From Paramacrobiotus richtersi (lineage: Eukaryota > Tardigrada > Eutardigrada > Parachela > Macrobiotidae): a stretch of 41,465 nt of DNA. Each line of letters opens with the position of its first letter. Position 1 is the stretch's first letter. Under the pieces are notes generated by a model, which was given only the letters and a program-made list of their open reading frames with translations, was not told the origin of the DNA and made no database searches. The position numbers and the translations under genes were made by a program. This document shows, piece by piece, positions 9,542-20,465 of the stretch. The DNA is taken from assembly GCA_034698045.1 (NCBI GenBank), contig JAQGAU010000100.1, positions 1 through 41,465 on the forward strand. The letters are read 5' to 3'.

Positions 9542-12500
9542 TTATCGAGGATCTCCATTCGCATCGCATAGTAGCTGTTCCAGTATCTGTGCGGCTGTTG
9601 CGCGATCCTTGCAGTCTGGCACCAGACACCGCTGAATTACATCCCGTATATTCCGGTGAATCAATTGGGAGACAAATGGATAGCATCTCAGGAAGCACAA
9701 GTAAGAAAGAAACCAATCGGCCGGATGGTCTTGCTGTTCCATTTCGAGTGTTTCCAAAACCCCTTCCGCATTTGTTTTCGTTGTGTGAAATAGTCGCTTT
9801 TTGATTCCAACTGAGCAGTTGGCCAGGTCAAGTACGAGGCATCCGAAACTCCACATATCGGTTGGACATCCAATATCCTCGTGTTTATGACCAGATGACT
9901 TGACCTGCTTGACCATTTCTGGCGACATATACGGGCCAGTTCCCGCTATATCTATCCTTTCTTGCTGAAAGCAGTCCCCACGAATGCGTACTGCACCATC
10001 AAGATCTCCGATACGCAACATACGGTTTCCAGTATCACCGGTGGCTCTGCTGACGAACACGTTGCCGGGTTTTAGATCTCCATGAACGAATCCATTCGCA
10101 TGCAGGTAATATATCCCGCTTGCTAGTTGTACGGCGTAACTGACGACTGCTTCAACTGGTAAACTGCAGGCTCCTGTTCTACAGTGTGTAATGAGAACGT
10201 CCAGATTACCACCTGAAAAGTAACCGACGATTATTTCACACAGCCCCAGTTTCGCAGCAATCTGTTGCACAAATAAAATCACAACAGAGTTATCGAATAC
10301 CGCACTGCACGTCATTTATACGTCACATCACTCGCTTCGCTGCTTCTTTACCTGCGCAGTAATCCATCATGAATTCGATTCTTGCCCCTTTTCCAAGCTT
10401 CCATACTGTAACTTTGTGGTAAGTTATTAAATGAGGATGTTTTAGTGATATCAGTTTCCGCCAGTGTTTCTTTGCTTTTTTCCAGCTCTCATCCTGCCGC
10501 ATTTGTTTGATTGTAGAGGTATTAAGAGCTATCTCTTTTATGGCAACTGTTTCGTTGCCCGTGTAATTGCCAAATATGGTAACAGTTGCCTTGTACACAT
10601 AACCATACGCGCCATGCCCTACAAAATCCTTCCAAAAACAGTACTCATATCTGCATTCACGTCCAATTTCTATCAACAGTTCCTGATCACTGACGGACGC
10701 TTCTTCTTCGGCCTTTCCATGTTGCATCCAGGTCCACTTACTTCCGTAAGTGTCCTCCTCAAGTTCCTTCAGCTTATTGAACACCTCTTCTGCTGTTATT
10801 CTTTCGCCCGGCGATCTGTGCAAGCAGTATTCATAAATCTGGCAGAATTCTCTGGGGATAAAACTAAAATTATAGCTGTAGAATTTTAGCTCGTCTTGAA
10901 TTTTCGAGTCGTCTTGTATTTTGATTCCATTCATTATGCTTCCCTGCTTGGTCATGTCTCGCGACGTATTAAATGTGTGCATTTCCAGAACATTCATAAT
11001 TTGCCCCAGGCTCCATATGTCTGCTTTTCGACCGTCAACCACCAAACTCTGGCTCCGCTCAAAAAGTTGGCTTGCTGGGTGAACCCTAAACCCGCTGGTG
11101 TCCAGGGCTGTTGCTGTTGTAGAAGGAACTCGTCTCTGACGGAAATACAATGACAAGTAATGTTCTATGCCTTCAACCAGCCATTCCGCCGGAACTGGTG
11201 TGAGAAACTCTGAGTCCTTCTTGGCACTTCTACTAACAATGGCATAATACGCTTCTACAGTCGGTAAGTCCCCGGCGCAAATAGTTCTAAACATTGTTAG
11301 GAGCACGGAATACACTGTCTTCGCACCGTTCGCGTTCCATGCCGCACTCCACCACGCACCAACTGGTGCGTGCTGGAGATTGTAAAGGATTTTTAGAAAG
11401 CGTTTTCTTGCAGTCTCAGTGCCCAGGCTCAAAAAGGAAGCATACTTAAGAATAAGCATCTCCATTACTTCAGGCAGATGTTCCTGGAATAAAACCAAAT
11501 GATCTTCCGACATTGTCACAGGTCCGTTATTGCGCCAGAAGTCCGTATTGGCGACCATTTTTTGTGTTGCGTGGAAAGCCGAAAAGTACGGGTCGCCCAG
11601 GAGGTCACAAGCAACATCTTTCATGATCTCCCGCTCTTCCGGTGCCATCCAAGGTAGTTTATAATGCCATTGCTGTGCAAATGTTATGTATGAAAGTAGG
11701 AAATCATCCAGACCACACAAGCGAAGACGAAAATGGTTGTGCGGTGACTTGTCTACGAGAATTCTGTGCATTGCTAAACTGCCGTGAACGATATTGTTTT
11801 TATGGAGATAGGTTAAACCGCTTGCTATCTGCTTGGAAAAATCGAATAGTGTCTTCAAGTGGAGTTTCCTGTTGGCTTCGCTTATTTCAGACAACATAGT
11901 ATCCAGATCAGCACCTGCAATCAACAGAAGGGTCTCAAGTTTTCCCAACCAGGACTGCTAATAGCCTGCTCTATTAACTACAACCAGCTGTATCTGCTTG
12001 GTCGGCTTCTTTTTCACCGTGACCTCTCCGATGCCGACTCCATCTGTTGTCGACTTCGCAAACTTTCCCAGCTTTACAAGGTATTCATTTTCACCATTAT
12101 TGAATCACTGTACTACTGAAGTATCGATAATTATTATTGTGGCCGTATATTATCGTAAAACCGGAGTGACAGCTTCTCGTCCTCGGGTTAACTTTTCATG
12201 CGGTAATAAGAATTTCCGGATATTATACCGGTTTTTACCGAAATGTAAGTGATTTCGGCTGGTTCGTACGCGTGTGTTCTTTTTCTAACGAGGTGCACTA
12301 CAATCAATGGAACTTCTTATCTGCTTTCTGAATTTGGCTGACGCATTCTTCCTGCCTTGGCTGTCAGTTCCACAGGCACTGTACTGCAGTCTGCCATCGG
12401 CACACGCCGAATTGTAGTCAACTAACGGTAGTGGGCAATCACACAAGTCGTCTATTTTTTCGCAGTCTGCTGGGTTATCACCTGGTTGGGTGCTTTGGCA

Positions 12501-13803
12501 AAGACTGCGGCAAAATAGACGCCCAACAATTGTGAACCACATATTTAGCATAGACCGCGGCAGAAAAGCCAACATATAGCAAAAATTGCAAGTGTCATTT
12601 TTTGCGCGCAAGATGTAAATTGTCCTTATTAATATCAGTTATCAATGGTAAATTTTCGAAATTTAATTGACCTAAAGTATGAAGAATCCGTTTTCGTAGC
12701 TTGAACGAGTTGTAACAACACAGCTGCATGCGTTGCACCGGCATATACAGTGCGCTGTGTGTACCAGCAGTCTGTAAATTTGACACACGGAAGTGGGGAA
12801 GGCACAGAAAGTGGGCAGTCTTACAGTAAATGTGGCATGTGGCCACAGTGCCTGTGGCTAATTTTTCAAATTGTATATTAGCATGTGGTATGTATAAGAA
12901 GCTGAGAATGATGATAAGAATCTTTTCATTGTGGTGCGGGGCGCGGCTCATCACACAAATGTGATCGAAAATTTTTACGATCAGTTTAAGTACTTCTGTT
13001 TTAGTTTTGACTCTAAGCTTTTCGAACTGGACCGTCCCGAACAGCGCTACAGCCTCCAGGTTTGCGCGGTTGGTTACCGTACGCAGATCTTTGTCGGCTA
13101 AACTAACAAGTCAGCCCCTGCCGTTTATTACTTAGAAAATATTCTAACGTGGTAAACACCTATTGTCGACACTATCAACTTAACAGCACACACCGCTGGC
13201 CCAGTTGAATAACTCTTAACAAAGCACGAGAAATGATGAAGCTCCAAGGTAGTTAGTCCAAACTGCGTTGCTGAATTAGCTGAGTGGAAAACATCCACTA
13301 GTTTGCCAAGGCTCATCCATTTTGGCCAGCCCACACTTTCGACCCGACGGCACTACATATTCTGACCAAGAAGTGCTAACACGCAATGAAATAAAATGCA
13401 TACCATTACAGTAATCCATCAAAAATCTGAGGTCGATCTGACCGCTCTCTGGTCCAGGATGCATCCAGCGCAGGGCAATCTGGTGGTATTTCACCAGGTT
13501 TTCATGATTCAGCTTCGTTAGATCTTCCCATCGCATAAGCAAGTCCTGATCCGTTAACTGAGCTGCCTCTCTTTTGGACATATCAACGTGAAATTTTTTA
13601 ATAAAAAATATGTTGTCGGCAAAACGTCCCGGATTATTTATCCTTACTCCGTGTGCCATGGACTCCATGTTTTCCCATGCGTTCTTTATTATCCAAGCCT
13701 CTTCATATGTATATAGAATATCCGGACCAATTACTAGACAATTTTCCACTATATTGATTTTGTTGCTGCCTGCTGTGTAATTTGGTCCAGAACCCAATGC
13801 CAT
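9542..13803 (-). CDS. Tandem-kinase protein, copy 1 (pseudokinase + kinase), three exons
   Basis: Exons (minus): 13803-13404, 11914-10352, 10212-9542; both introns are phase 1 and the protein is 877 residues. Domain 1 (about 60-515): a lysine pair at 69-70 in a beta3-like strand but no visible glycine loop; the HRD position reads HGSL (177-180), so the catalytic Asp is Ser; the DFG region reads GLDDF; WMAPE at 222-226; DIWSLG at 433. Some 190 extra residues separate the last two motifs. Domain 2 (about 560-860): GHGAYGYVY loop (566-574), VAIK Lys593, HGDLKPGN (Asp700, Asn705), DLD for DFG (Asp724), SPE, DMWSFG. Known chemistry of the family predicts that domain 2 phosphorylates Ser/Thr and domain 1 is regulatory. 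Domain 2 resembles MAP3K/NEK-like cytosolic kinases; substrate unknown. The upstream 74-nt leader exon begins after a CTTTGCAG acceptor at 13877. Paralogue at 33.9-38.0 kb. Confidence 0.85.
12285..12575 (-). CDS. Small cysteine-rich, possibly secreted protein nested in kinase intron
   Basis: The frame starting at the Met at 12575 reads a hydrophobic leader (MLAFLPRSMLNMWFTIVG) and then a cysteine-rich body with CRSLC, ADCEKIDDLCDCPLPLVDY and a SACADGRLQYSACGTD motif. The spacing C-x-CP...C-x-DG-x3-Y-x2-C is loosely like a Kazal-type inhibitor, but this is weak. It lies on the same strand inside intron 1 of the kinase gene. Intron 1 of kinase copy 2 holds a decayed homologue (about 36959-37030), so the frame is older than the duplication. 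The leader region contains a short internal duplication (GTTGG...CTGCCGCGGTCTATGC and GTTGGG...TTGCCGCAGTCTTTGC), so the exact start is uncertain. It could instead be an unrecognised alternative exon. Confidence 0.3.
   Translation of the reverse strand: MLAFLPRSMLNMWFTIVGRLFCRSLCQSTQPGDNPADCEKIDDLCDCPLPLVDYNSACADGRLQYSACGTDSQGRKNASAKFRKQIRSSIDCSAPR
12595..12954 (-). CDS. Hypothetical small protein with signal-like N-terminus, in kinase intron
   Basis: A 119-codon open frame with a hydrophobic stretch near the N-terminus (ILIIILSFLYIPHA, a plausible signal peptide) followed by a body with six cysteines (CHIYC, FLCLPH, QLCCYN) and a basic tail. It lies in intron 1 of kinase copy 1, just upstream of the other cysteine-rich frame, overlapping its longer version by 17 nt. 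No family recognised. A frame of this length could be chance. Confidence 0.2.
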   Translation of the reverse strand: MMSRAPHHNEKILIIILSFLYIPHANIQFEKLATGTVATCHIYCKTAHFLCLPHFRVSNLQTAGTHSALYMPVQRMQLCCYNSFKLRKRILHTLGQLNFENLPLITDINKDNLHLARKK

Positions 13804-13877
13804 GCTGCGTTATTGCCCGTGATACGGAAAATTCGTGTGCAGTTGTTAATCCAGCGCAAGCACAGCGAGCAGGGGAC
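13804..13877 (-). other. 5' leader exon part of kinase copy 1
   Basis: The 74 nt before the ATG follow a splice acceptor (CTTTGCAG) on the minus strand and contain an in-frame stop, so translation begins at the ATG at 13803. Kinase copy 2 has a leader of identical length (38014-38087) with matching sequence, supporting a transcribed exon whose upstream part lies further 5'. Confidence 0.5.
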
Positions 13878-14748
13878 CTGCAAAGCTACGAATAAGTTTG
13901 TACTTAAAAGTAGACTATTTACATCAGCTCTATAGCGCTGTAGTTATATAAAAAGCATTGCCAGATTTATGGTAAACATCGTGCATCTGCTGATAAGAGC
14001 ATGTCTAACATGCATATGCTGATAAGATATCGTTACATTGTCAGAGCTGCAAATGCATGCATGATAGCGTCCATTGTGATCAAGAGTAATAAATTAATAT
14101 TTCTCTTTGAGATTATCTGTACCCGGAAAGGTTGTGCACTTTGTTGATATCGAAGTCTTGGCTCACAATTAATCATAACTAATCATCTCCTATACTGCCA
14201 TGAAAATCGGGTGTTGATATATAGTTCATGGTACTACCGGCCACTACTAGTGGCAGTACGTGGTACTGATCGTAGTACTGGTCCTGGTATTGTAACTTAC
14301 TCTAACTTACTTACTTACTTAATCACATTCGAGTATTAAAGAAAAACTTACTTACTTACTGGTATATGCACTGATAAAGTAGCAGCATTTCAACGAGTCA
14401 TGAAAATATGGCATATCCGGCAAGTTATGCGCTAACATGCAATTGTAAGGAAACATCCAGCCAACATGTACTGAGTGTTTCTGGGCTTCATAGTCGGAAT
14501 TTTACCAATGACCATCATGTCTTTTTTATTAACTATGAGAAAAAGCGTCTGCATGTTTCTGCAACCGGTAAACAAATAATCCTGTTTTACAGTAGGCAAC
14601 AGCTACGGTGTGGCGCCATACTTTATTTTAATAACTTGGTTTTCCCTTTAGTATTTCTGATAGAATAAAGTTGGCTGCTGCTCTGGATTTATGTTTACTT
14701 CATTTTGACACTTAAATCGCCATGGACGGACTAATGATACCGTATCTC
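13878..14748. other. Kinase copy 1 upstream region and TTAC microsatellite
   Basis: Up to about 14213 this region aligns with the sequence upstream of kinase copy 2 (38088-38380), including the conserved ATATAAAAAGCATTG at 13946-13960. Beyond it is a GTACT-rich patch (14228-14282) and a TTAC/ACTT microsatellite interrupted at about 14295-14362. The plus-strand frame 14408-14668 shows no recognisable domain. Confidence 0.5.
14295..14362 (+). repeat. (ACTT)n microsatellite, interrupted
   Basis: Two runs of ACTTACTT separated by about 30 bp of AT-rich sequence. Confidence 0.7.
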
Positions 14749-15360
14749 ACAAGGGACCGGCACCACATTTAACACGCAAACAATTTCCGTTTTTATTCTG
14801 CAGTTACATTCAATTATGAAGGTATTTTTAATAAACAGTTCAAGTCCAAACGAGCTCGAGTAGGACGGGGACGAAGTCCCAAAGATCAATGGGATTACAG
14901 GTGAGTCGCCACTGCTACCGCCCTTGTATATGACAGCGCACTGTGTCTGAACTGCTTTGCATCGTTTTTGGTAAGTTAACGTGCCTCTGTGATTCCTTCT
15001 CTGTTGATCTGCGCGCAGAATCCGCTTTTCCCCTGCCACCCCACAAAGAAAAAAGTTGCCGTTCTCATATTTCGTTATTTTAAGGCTTTCAAGCCGAGTG
15101 AAATTGGAATTCTTGCCGCAAAGCGCCAGTAAATGCGACGTACGTGACAGAAACCACAAACACAGTGCGCTGTCATGCCAGGGCGGTAGCAGTGGTGGTT
15201 CCACTATCTTCCCATTAATTTCACCTTTCGGATTATATCCCCGTCACCCTCTAGCTCGTTTGGATCCGAACTGTTTATCAAAAATGCTTTCATAACTAAA
15301 TGTAACTAAAGAAAAAAAACGGAAATTATTTGCGTGTTAAATGTGGTGCCGGTCCCTTGT
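14749..15360. mobile_element. Non-autonomous foldback/MITE with ~215-bp TIRs
   Basis: The left end 14749 begins ACAAGGGACCGGCACCACAT, and the right end, read as reverse complement from 15360, begins with the same 20 bases. Homology continues inward through TTAACACGCAAA, ATTTCCGTTTTT, AGTTACATT, ATAAACAGTTC, CCAAACGAGCT and CCACTGCTACCGCCCT to TGACAGCGCACTGTGT, i.e. about 215 bp on each side with small indels. The central 180 bp is unrelated to the arms, and no transposase-like frame exists. The arms cover about 70% of the 612-bp element, typical for a MITE or foldback element mobilised in trans. Target-site duplication is not evident. Confidence 0.8.
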
Positions 15361-18300
15361 CAGAGACCAAGCAAAAGGATTATAAATAAAATTTATGCAT
15401 CTGACTGTGAGGTACGTGTAAGATATACATATGTGCACATAGTTTACCACGTGGAACAAATAATTATAAAGTTATTATGGACGTAAACACTACACAATGG
15501 AAACATAATATGCATATAACAATCTACAAATTAGTCAGAGTGGTAACAAAAATATGTGCACCACACAGATGGTGAAATAATTGTAAGTAAATTAGCTTGA
15601 GTCCGCAAAATAATAGATTGACGTTGCACTATATCACAGCTACTGAATCGAGAAGCAGCAAATAAAGTTGCGCACTAGCAAATAGTATGTTACATTCCTT
15701 GATTGTTTGCGGATTGTGCGATTGTTGATGGATGCGGATGGTTGCCAAATGTCTTTGATTTGCCAATCTCACAATCCGACCCCGCCCTCAATCCGACTAT
15801 CAGACTATCCAAGAATCGAAAAATTTCGTGATTCTTTGCACAATCCGCACTTGTCCCGTAGATGTCATAAATCATTAACAATTCTTCAAAATATTTCACT
15901 TGTGAAATCTGTTGAGATGCGCCAGGAGTGATTACTTTTTGCCCAAACTATGGAGTCTTTTCAAAAAAGTCCTTTTTCAAAAAAGTTTGAACTTCTGTTT
16001 CGAACAGAATTCACTCACAAACAGAACCCACAAATGGGTTTTACCCTTTCATGTGGATGTTTTGATCGCAAAAACTCAGTACATCCAGTGAAATCAACAA
16101 GTCTCCCTCCCCCTTAAATAAGCGCCTCTACGTCAGTAAGCGGCCCTCTCGGGAGGCAAATGAATAAAGCAATGGCACTGGGCTGATATTTGGTAAAATC
16201 CGGTATATCTGATATTTCCCGAAAAGCATCTTTTCGCCTATATTGAAAAATGAACTGTTGACGATCTCTGACAACTGTTGAGAGTAAAGACTGTAGCGCA
16301 GTCTTGGAGAAATTGCAAGTTTTTAAGAATACTACCTTGACTGTGTATCTTGAACAATCTAACTTCGATCTTAACCATATGAGACTCTCAAACTTCGATT
16401 CTTCGTGGGCAGAATGGTATGACGCCATACTTGGCGTCAGACTTGGCGAAACAGTAAAAACTACCAATCTACAGCTGTACAGAAGTATATATACACATGT
16501 GCGCTCACTATCTTACAACTGAACGAAGCTTATTACTGATTATGCTTATTACAACTTGACAACTGATCATGTTTACAAGTTGTGATTATTATGAAAAACA
16601 AACATTAGTATCTACAGAAAAATTTAACATTGGCTAAGTTTCCAATAGAACGCATACATTACGTGAAATTCATGAAACAGTAACGGGGTATATACACTGT
16701 ACGCATCATTTAACAGAAATATGTCGGCTTTCCTTAGCACCCCTTGTAAGTGCTCAAAATCATCACCCTGGTGGTCTTGGTACATATAAACCGTGTATAC
16801 AGCTCATGGTCAGCCCAGCCCTATCATGATATTCATTAGTTCTAACTTGGAAAAGTTCTAACTTCTTATACAAGCGTTTGGGTATCATTCATGAATATCC
16901 TGGCCTTATAACCATAGAGATATATGAATCTTTGCCATGTGAAGCATTTGCAGGCTCGCTTTGATCTGTGCCGCTTTTCAGAGCTGTTCCGTTGCAGCGT
17001 GCCAAGTCGAAGCAGTATACTGCTAGCTGTCAAGCGTCCAAAACTGTACCAAATCTCACTCATTACTCATTGTCACTGTACCAAATCTCACACATACTCA
17101 TCACTCATTATCACAGAAAAAGACTCATTATCACTCAACTTTTAAGAACAGGAGAAAGCCGCTCGACTTGTTTTTTGTTCCAGCGTTTAAGTGTGGAAAT
17201 TATACGTGGGAATGTTAGCTTGTTATTGGCCGCTTTGCCGTCCCGGGCTAACTGGGAGATGTTTTTCATCTAAACAGCTTTTATCTGTGTTAAAATTGTA
17301 CAACTGGGCGCTTGCCACATAAATTAAATCACAGACTGTGTGATGGAAATTATTAAAATTAGTGCTGTACGCTGTAAACCTATTGATTCTCTAGAAATGA
17401 TAACTACAAAGCGTTCAAGCTGTTTAATAGACCGTGTGCGTTCCATGTTTCCGAGTGTTAGACCGATTTATAAATCACTCCTTGGACAGACATTTAGGAA
17501 AATGACAAATAACAGATGACTTCCCGCGCTTCGCTGCTACTTGTAGATGCAAAGGCGGAGCTTCTACCTCGAACACATTAGGGCCTTATGTGTGACGGGC
17601 AAAACCCGCCCTCCTAGCACATTTGCACATGCTCGATTTATCACATCGACTGTGCGATTCCCCACTGCCTTACGTTAAAACGATCCAAGGTCTATAAAGG
17701 CACTGACAGCAGCCGTGTCGACTCGACTAAATTAAATTCATTTCTAATTTAAACCATTATTAGCCTGCCGACAGAGTGCGATTGTTTTCTGTTTTTGTTT
17801 TCTTATAGATGCCCTACAAATCAGTTTTTATAATCCGGTATTTAAAACCATTGGATTGTATGTACTTTTAATTATTAATATTTGGAAATGTCATTCTAGC
17901 CCGGGTACCCGGCTGGCTGTTAGCACAGCAGCAACGAAACGCTTCCTACTGCGTGCAGACAGTTCGGTCGGGTTCTTGGCCGCGTTATCACCATTATCTG
18001 ACATTTTGTTGTTTGTATTACGGCTAAATGGAACAGGGCATTTTTTTCCTCAGAGAAAGCAGCTTTTTTGATCGTTATTTTGATGGCTGTATAAACCCCG
18101 GAAGCCGGGATACCAGGCTGAATGATTACGCTTCCGTTGTTTGTTACCAGTTAATGCGAATCTGCTTGCAGGTATCATCAGACTTGACATACGACAGAAG
18201 TTTCTCCAGATTTTTTGACAATTATTTCCTGTTAATTTTTTAGTAGTGATCCTGATGCTATCTGCGCTGTGCGAACTTCGAACGCCACCTTTTTGATGGT

Positions 18301-19252
18301 GCATGCAGTGTGTGTTCTTGAAAGTTTAATCCAAATTCCCGATCTGTTATGTAACAATTACAACCGTTTTGAAGCCGGATAGCCAGGCTACCTTTGACTC
18401 TAATTGTCTTTTGCTACCGTAGTTGATCACCGGAATAATCACACCTACTGGCAAAAGAACCTTTTAAAAAAATGAGTTCTAATCAGAATAATCTCTTGCC
18501 TGTTTCTCCAGTGCTGGTGCTAACGGAAAATCACTGCAGTAGTGCTGTGTACTGCTAGTTTTTTCGATTTTTTTTCCATTATAGATTGCCTTGTGTTCCT
18601 CAAAAAGTGCTTCATGCAGGAAGATTAACCGTAAAAAAAGCATGCAGCGAAATGAATTTCAGCACAGAAAATCAGCGTCGTCAGGCGAACTCATGTGTGT
18701 ATGTGCGTCGGTGTAACGTGTCGGGGCGCAGCGCACACCAGGCTGCGTTTCGACATACAGACTCATCTTTTTCGGGCGTTTTTTGGTGTAAATGTAGGTA
18801 CGAAGGGTGATTTGTAAATCGGTCGAGACGAAATTAAAAATGCCACGCTCATGGTCTAATATTATTATTGCACAGATACACATACAGAAAGTAAACGGGC
18901 GTTGCCATTCGCTAAAAAGCAGCCTTTCAGACACCAAGATGATCACGGCAATTCTGCGGGTATTTAAATTGTACAGCTAGCTTTCGAGTCTTCGACTACA
19001 ACTTTCTGCCAACGATGCCTCCTTACGTTGGCTATGGACCTATGGTAATATTCATCACAGATAGCAGAAACTGGATGTGTATAATAACAGTGTATTCAGC
19101 GCTGCTATCTATCATCCCAATACAGTTTCTCTAATTTGTAGTAGTCATTTTGTTGTCCCAGCCACCAGAACAATCTGCTTTCAGCACACAAATTATCTCC
19201 TCACATGATCAAAAGACAGTTTATATATCAAGGAAACTTATTTCCAAAAACG
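15361..19252. other. 3.9 kb without a recognisable gene
   Basis: Seen here: a cluster of CAATCCG / CGGATTG motifs in both orientations at 15700-15855; TTTTCAAAAAAGT direct repeats at 15958-15985; a GTATATATACAC stretch near 16487; a CTCATTATCAC/CTCAT degenerate repeat at 17055-17135; a TATA-like TCTATAAAGG at 17691-17700 followed by no convincing frame; GCCGG...CAGGCT repeats near 17900, 18100 and 18375. Open frames (e.g. 16114-16467 minus, 17856-18071 plus) have no detectable domain. Confidence 0.45.
18961..19044 (+). promoter_or_regulatory. Possible TATA promoter and tiny first exon
   Basis: TATTTAAA at 18961 is followed about 30 bp downstream by TTTCGAGTCTTC and, at 19015, by an ATG reading MPPYVGYGPM, which ends exactly at a GTAATA donor-like site (19045). 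Unspliced reading gives 39 codons. The Pro/Gly/Tyr composition would fit an extracellular or cuticular protein, but no second exon was found. Confidence 0.15.
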
Positions 19253-20060
19253 TTAGTTAATGGACCGATAAAAGTTACTAATCTCAAGAAACTTTTCACT
19301 GAAGCGATGCGAAAGTTCAATGCACCTGAGCACATCATTCCAGTTAATATTTTCCGAGGCTCGCTTAAACTTTTCCAGTGATCCGTAATCTTCTTCCGTC
19401 AATGAGCAGGCATTCCATATTGACGCCATATCCGAAACCCACAGGTTCTGGTTCCTTGAGATATGCGTTGGCCGAACGGGGCATGGGTGTTGGTCCATTT
19501 TCGTGGCAAGACGGGTGCTTCATTCGACTTTTGGATGATCTCTGCAAAAAAGTTGATCTCCGTGCGGGATCACATTAAAAAAGCATCTGGTACACCAAAA
19601 TCAAGGAGAGTCTTATCCATAGCCAGTCCATTTCCGACTGAACCAATAGATTCACGACCCAGGATTCCAACGATTTATCGTATCGTATACGAAGAATGGT
19701 TTTAAATAACTGTTGGACGCATTTCTCAATGTCCTCGGATGGTCCAGTTTCTCCTGGAGTACAAACCGGCGAACAGTATTCTAATACCGGTTGCGCAAAT
19801 GTTTTGAACAAATGGATCTTTGCAGCTTGATGGCCGTAAGGTAAGAGCGCGTTATGTATCTGGTGATCTTATTTACTTTTGATACTACCGCTTCCGCTTG
19901 ACCCCGCCATTTCAGACGGTTATGAATGACAACGCCCATGTAGTTTGTGGTTGTTACAGATGAAATAACTTTTCCATACATCGGGTACAAACTGCAATGT
20001 GAACCCCGGGCAATGTGTGTAAGTCGTCTCCAGGAACGAATGGGTTTCCGCGTTCCAATA
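19253..20060 (-). pseudogene. C-terminal part of a non-LTR retrotransposon reverse transcriptase
   Basis: Minus-strand peptides in order: a post-thumb motif (NYMGVVIHNRLKWRGQ), then LFKTFAQPVLEYCSPV, VQQLFKTILRIRYDKSL, RLSLILVYQMLF, and in the last frame ASIWNACSLTEEDYGSLEKF with a following K. These are the familiar jockey/CR1-type C-terminal motifs (YLG...I...L.W; L..PLEYCS; R...L...YK.L; WN.LP....A.S...FK). At least two frameshifts (near 19800 and 19500) and an in-frame stop at 19575 break the frame; the catalytic core is missing. Acts, when intact, in target-primed reverse transcription; here inactive. Confidence 0.8.
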
Positions 20061-20097
20061 GACCGAATTACTGCCGCTTGACGTTTTTGACTAGGAA

Positions 20098-20436
20098 ATG
20101 GCGTTCTTTACATGTTCTGGCTGTGGCAAGCTGTTAAAGGCATGGGGATCCCACAGGAAAGCCTGCCCAAAGGATCGCTCTCAGGTTCTCGAGCGCAATC
20201 CAGGGCCAGCTAATGGCGACCCCGATCCTTCCCCAGTTCCTATTTCATCCGATCATATACCTGGAGCTGTAGGGTTGGAAGATTTGTTACGCGCTAGACG
20301 TTCAGCCAGGATAACCAAGAGAATTCCACGCGCAGCTAGACAACAAGCAGCAGAAACGCTGGCGAAATGCATCGAACAATTCGTCAAGGACCATGATCTA
20401 TCAACACCCTGTGAGATCTCTTGTCGACGGTTTTAA
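20098..20436 (+). pseudogene. N-terminal part of another reverse-transcriptase element, zinc-finger bearing
   Basis: ATG at 20098 gives FTCSGCGKLLKAWGSHRKAC, a C-x2-C...H-x4-C zinc-finger-like motif, followed by a Pro-rich spacer and a helical segment (RAARQQAAETLAKCIEQFVK, then DHDLST). The finger and the helix are typical of the N-terminal region of metazoan RT elements with a YLDD box and a C-terminal LPxxFGGL motif; a 3' fragment of that type is present at 40.86 kb. Sequence similarity stops after DHDLST at about 20400. It starts 38 bp from the end of the oppositely oriented RT relic. Family placement is from memory and inference. Confidence 0.5.
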
Positions 20437-20465
20437 CTTTGTACGGTTGTACTCAGCCCGGTAGT

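Noticed and set aside
9589..9804. Plus-strand frames opposite the kinase exons
   Set aside because: Shadows of conserved minus-strand coding sequence with kinase motifs.
15690..15931. CAATCCG/CGGATTG cluster as a regulatory array or tRNA-like repeat
   Set aside because: Spacing is irregular and only an 11-bp inverted pair is exact; nothing ties it to a gene.
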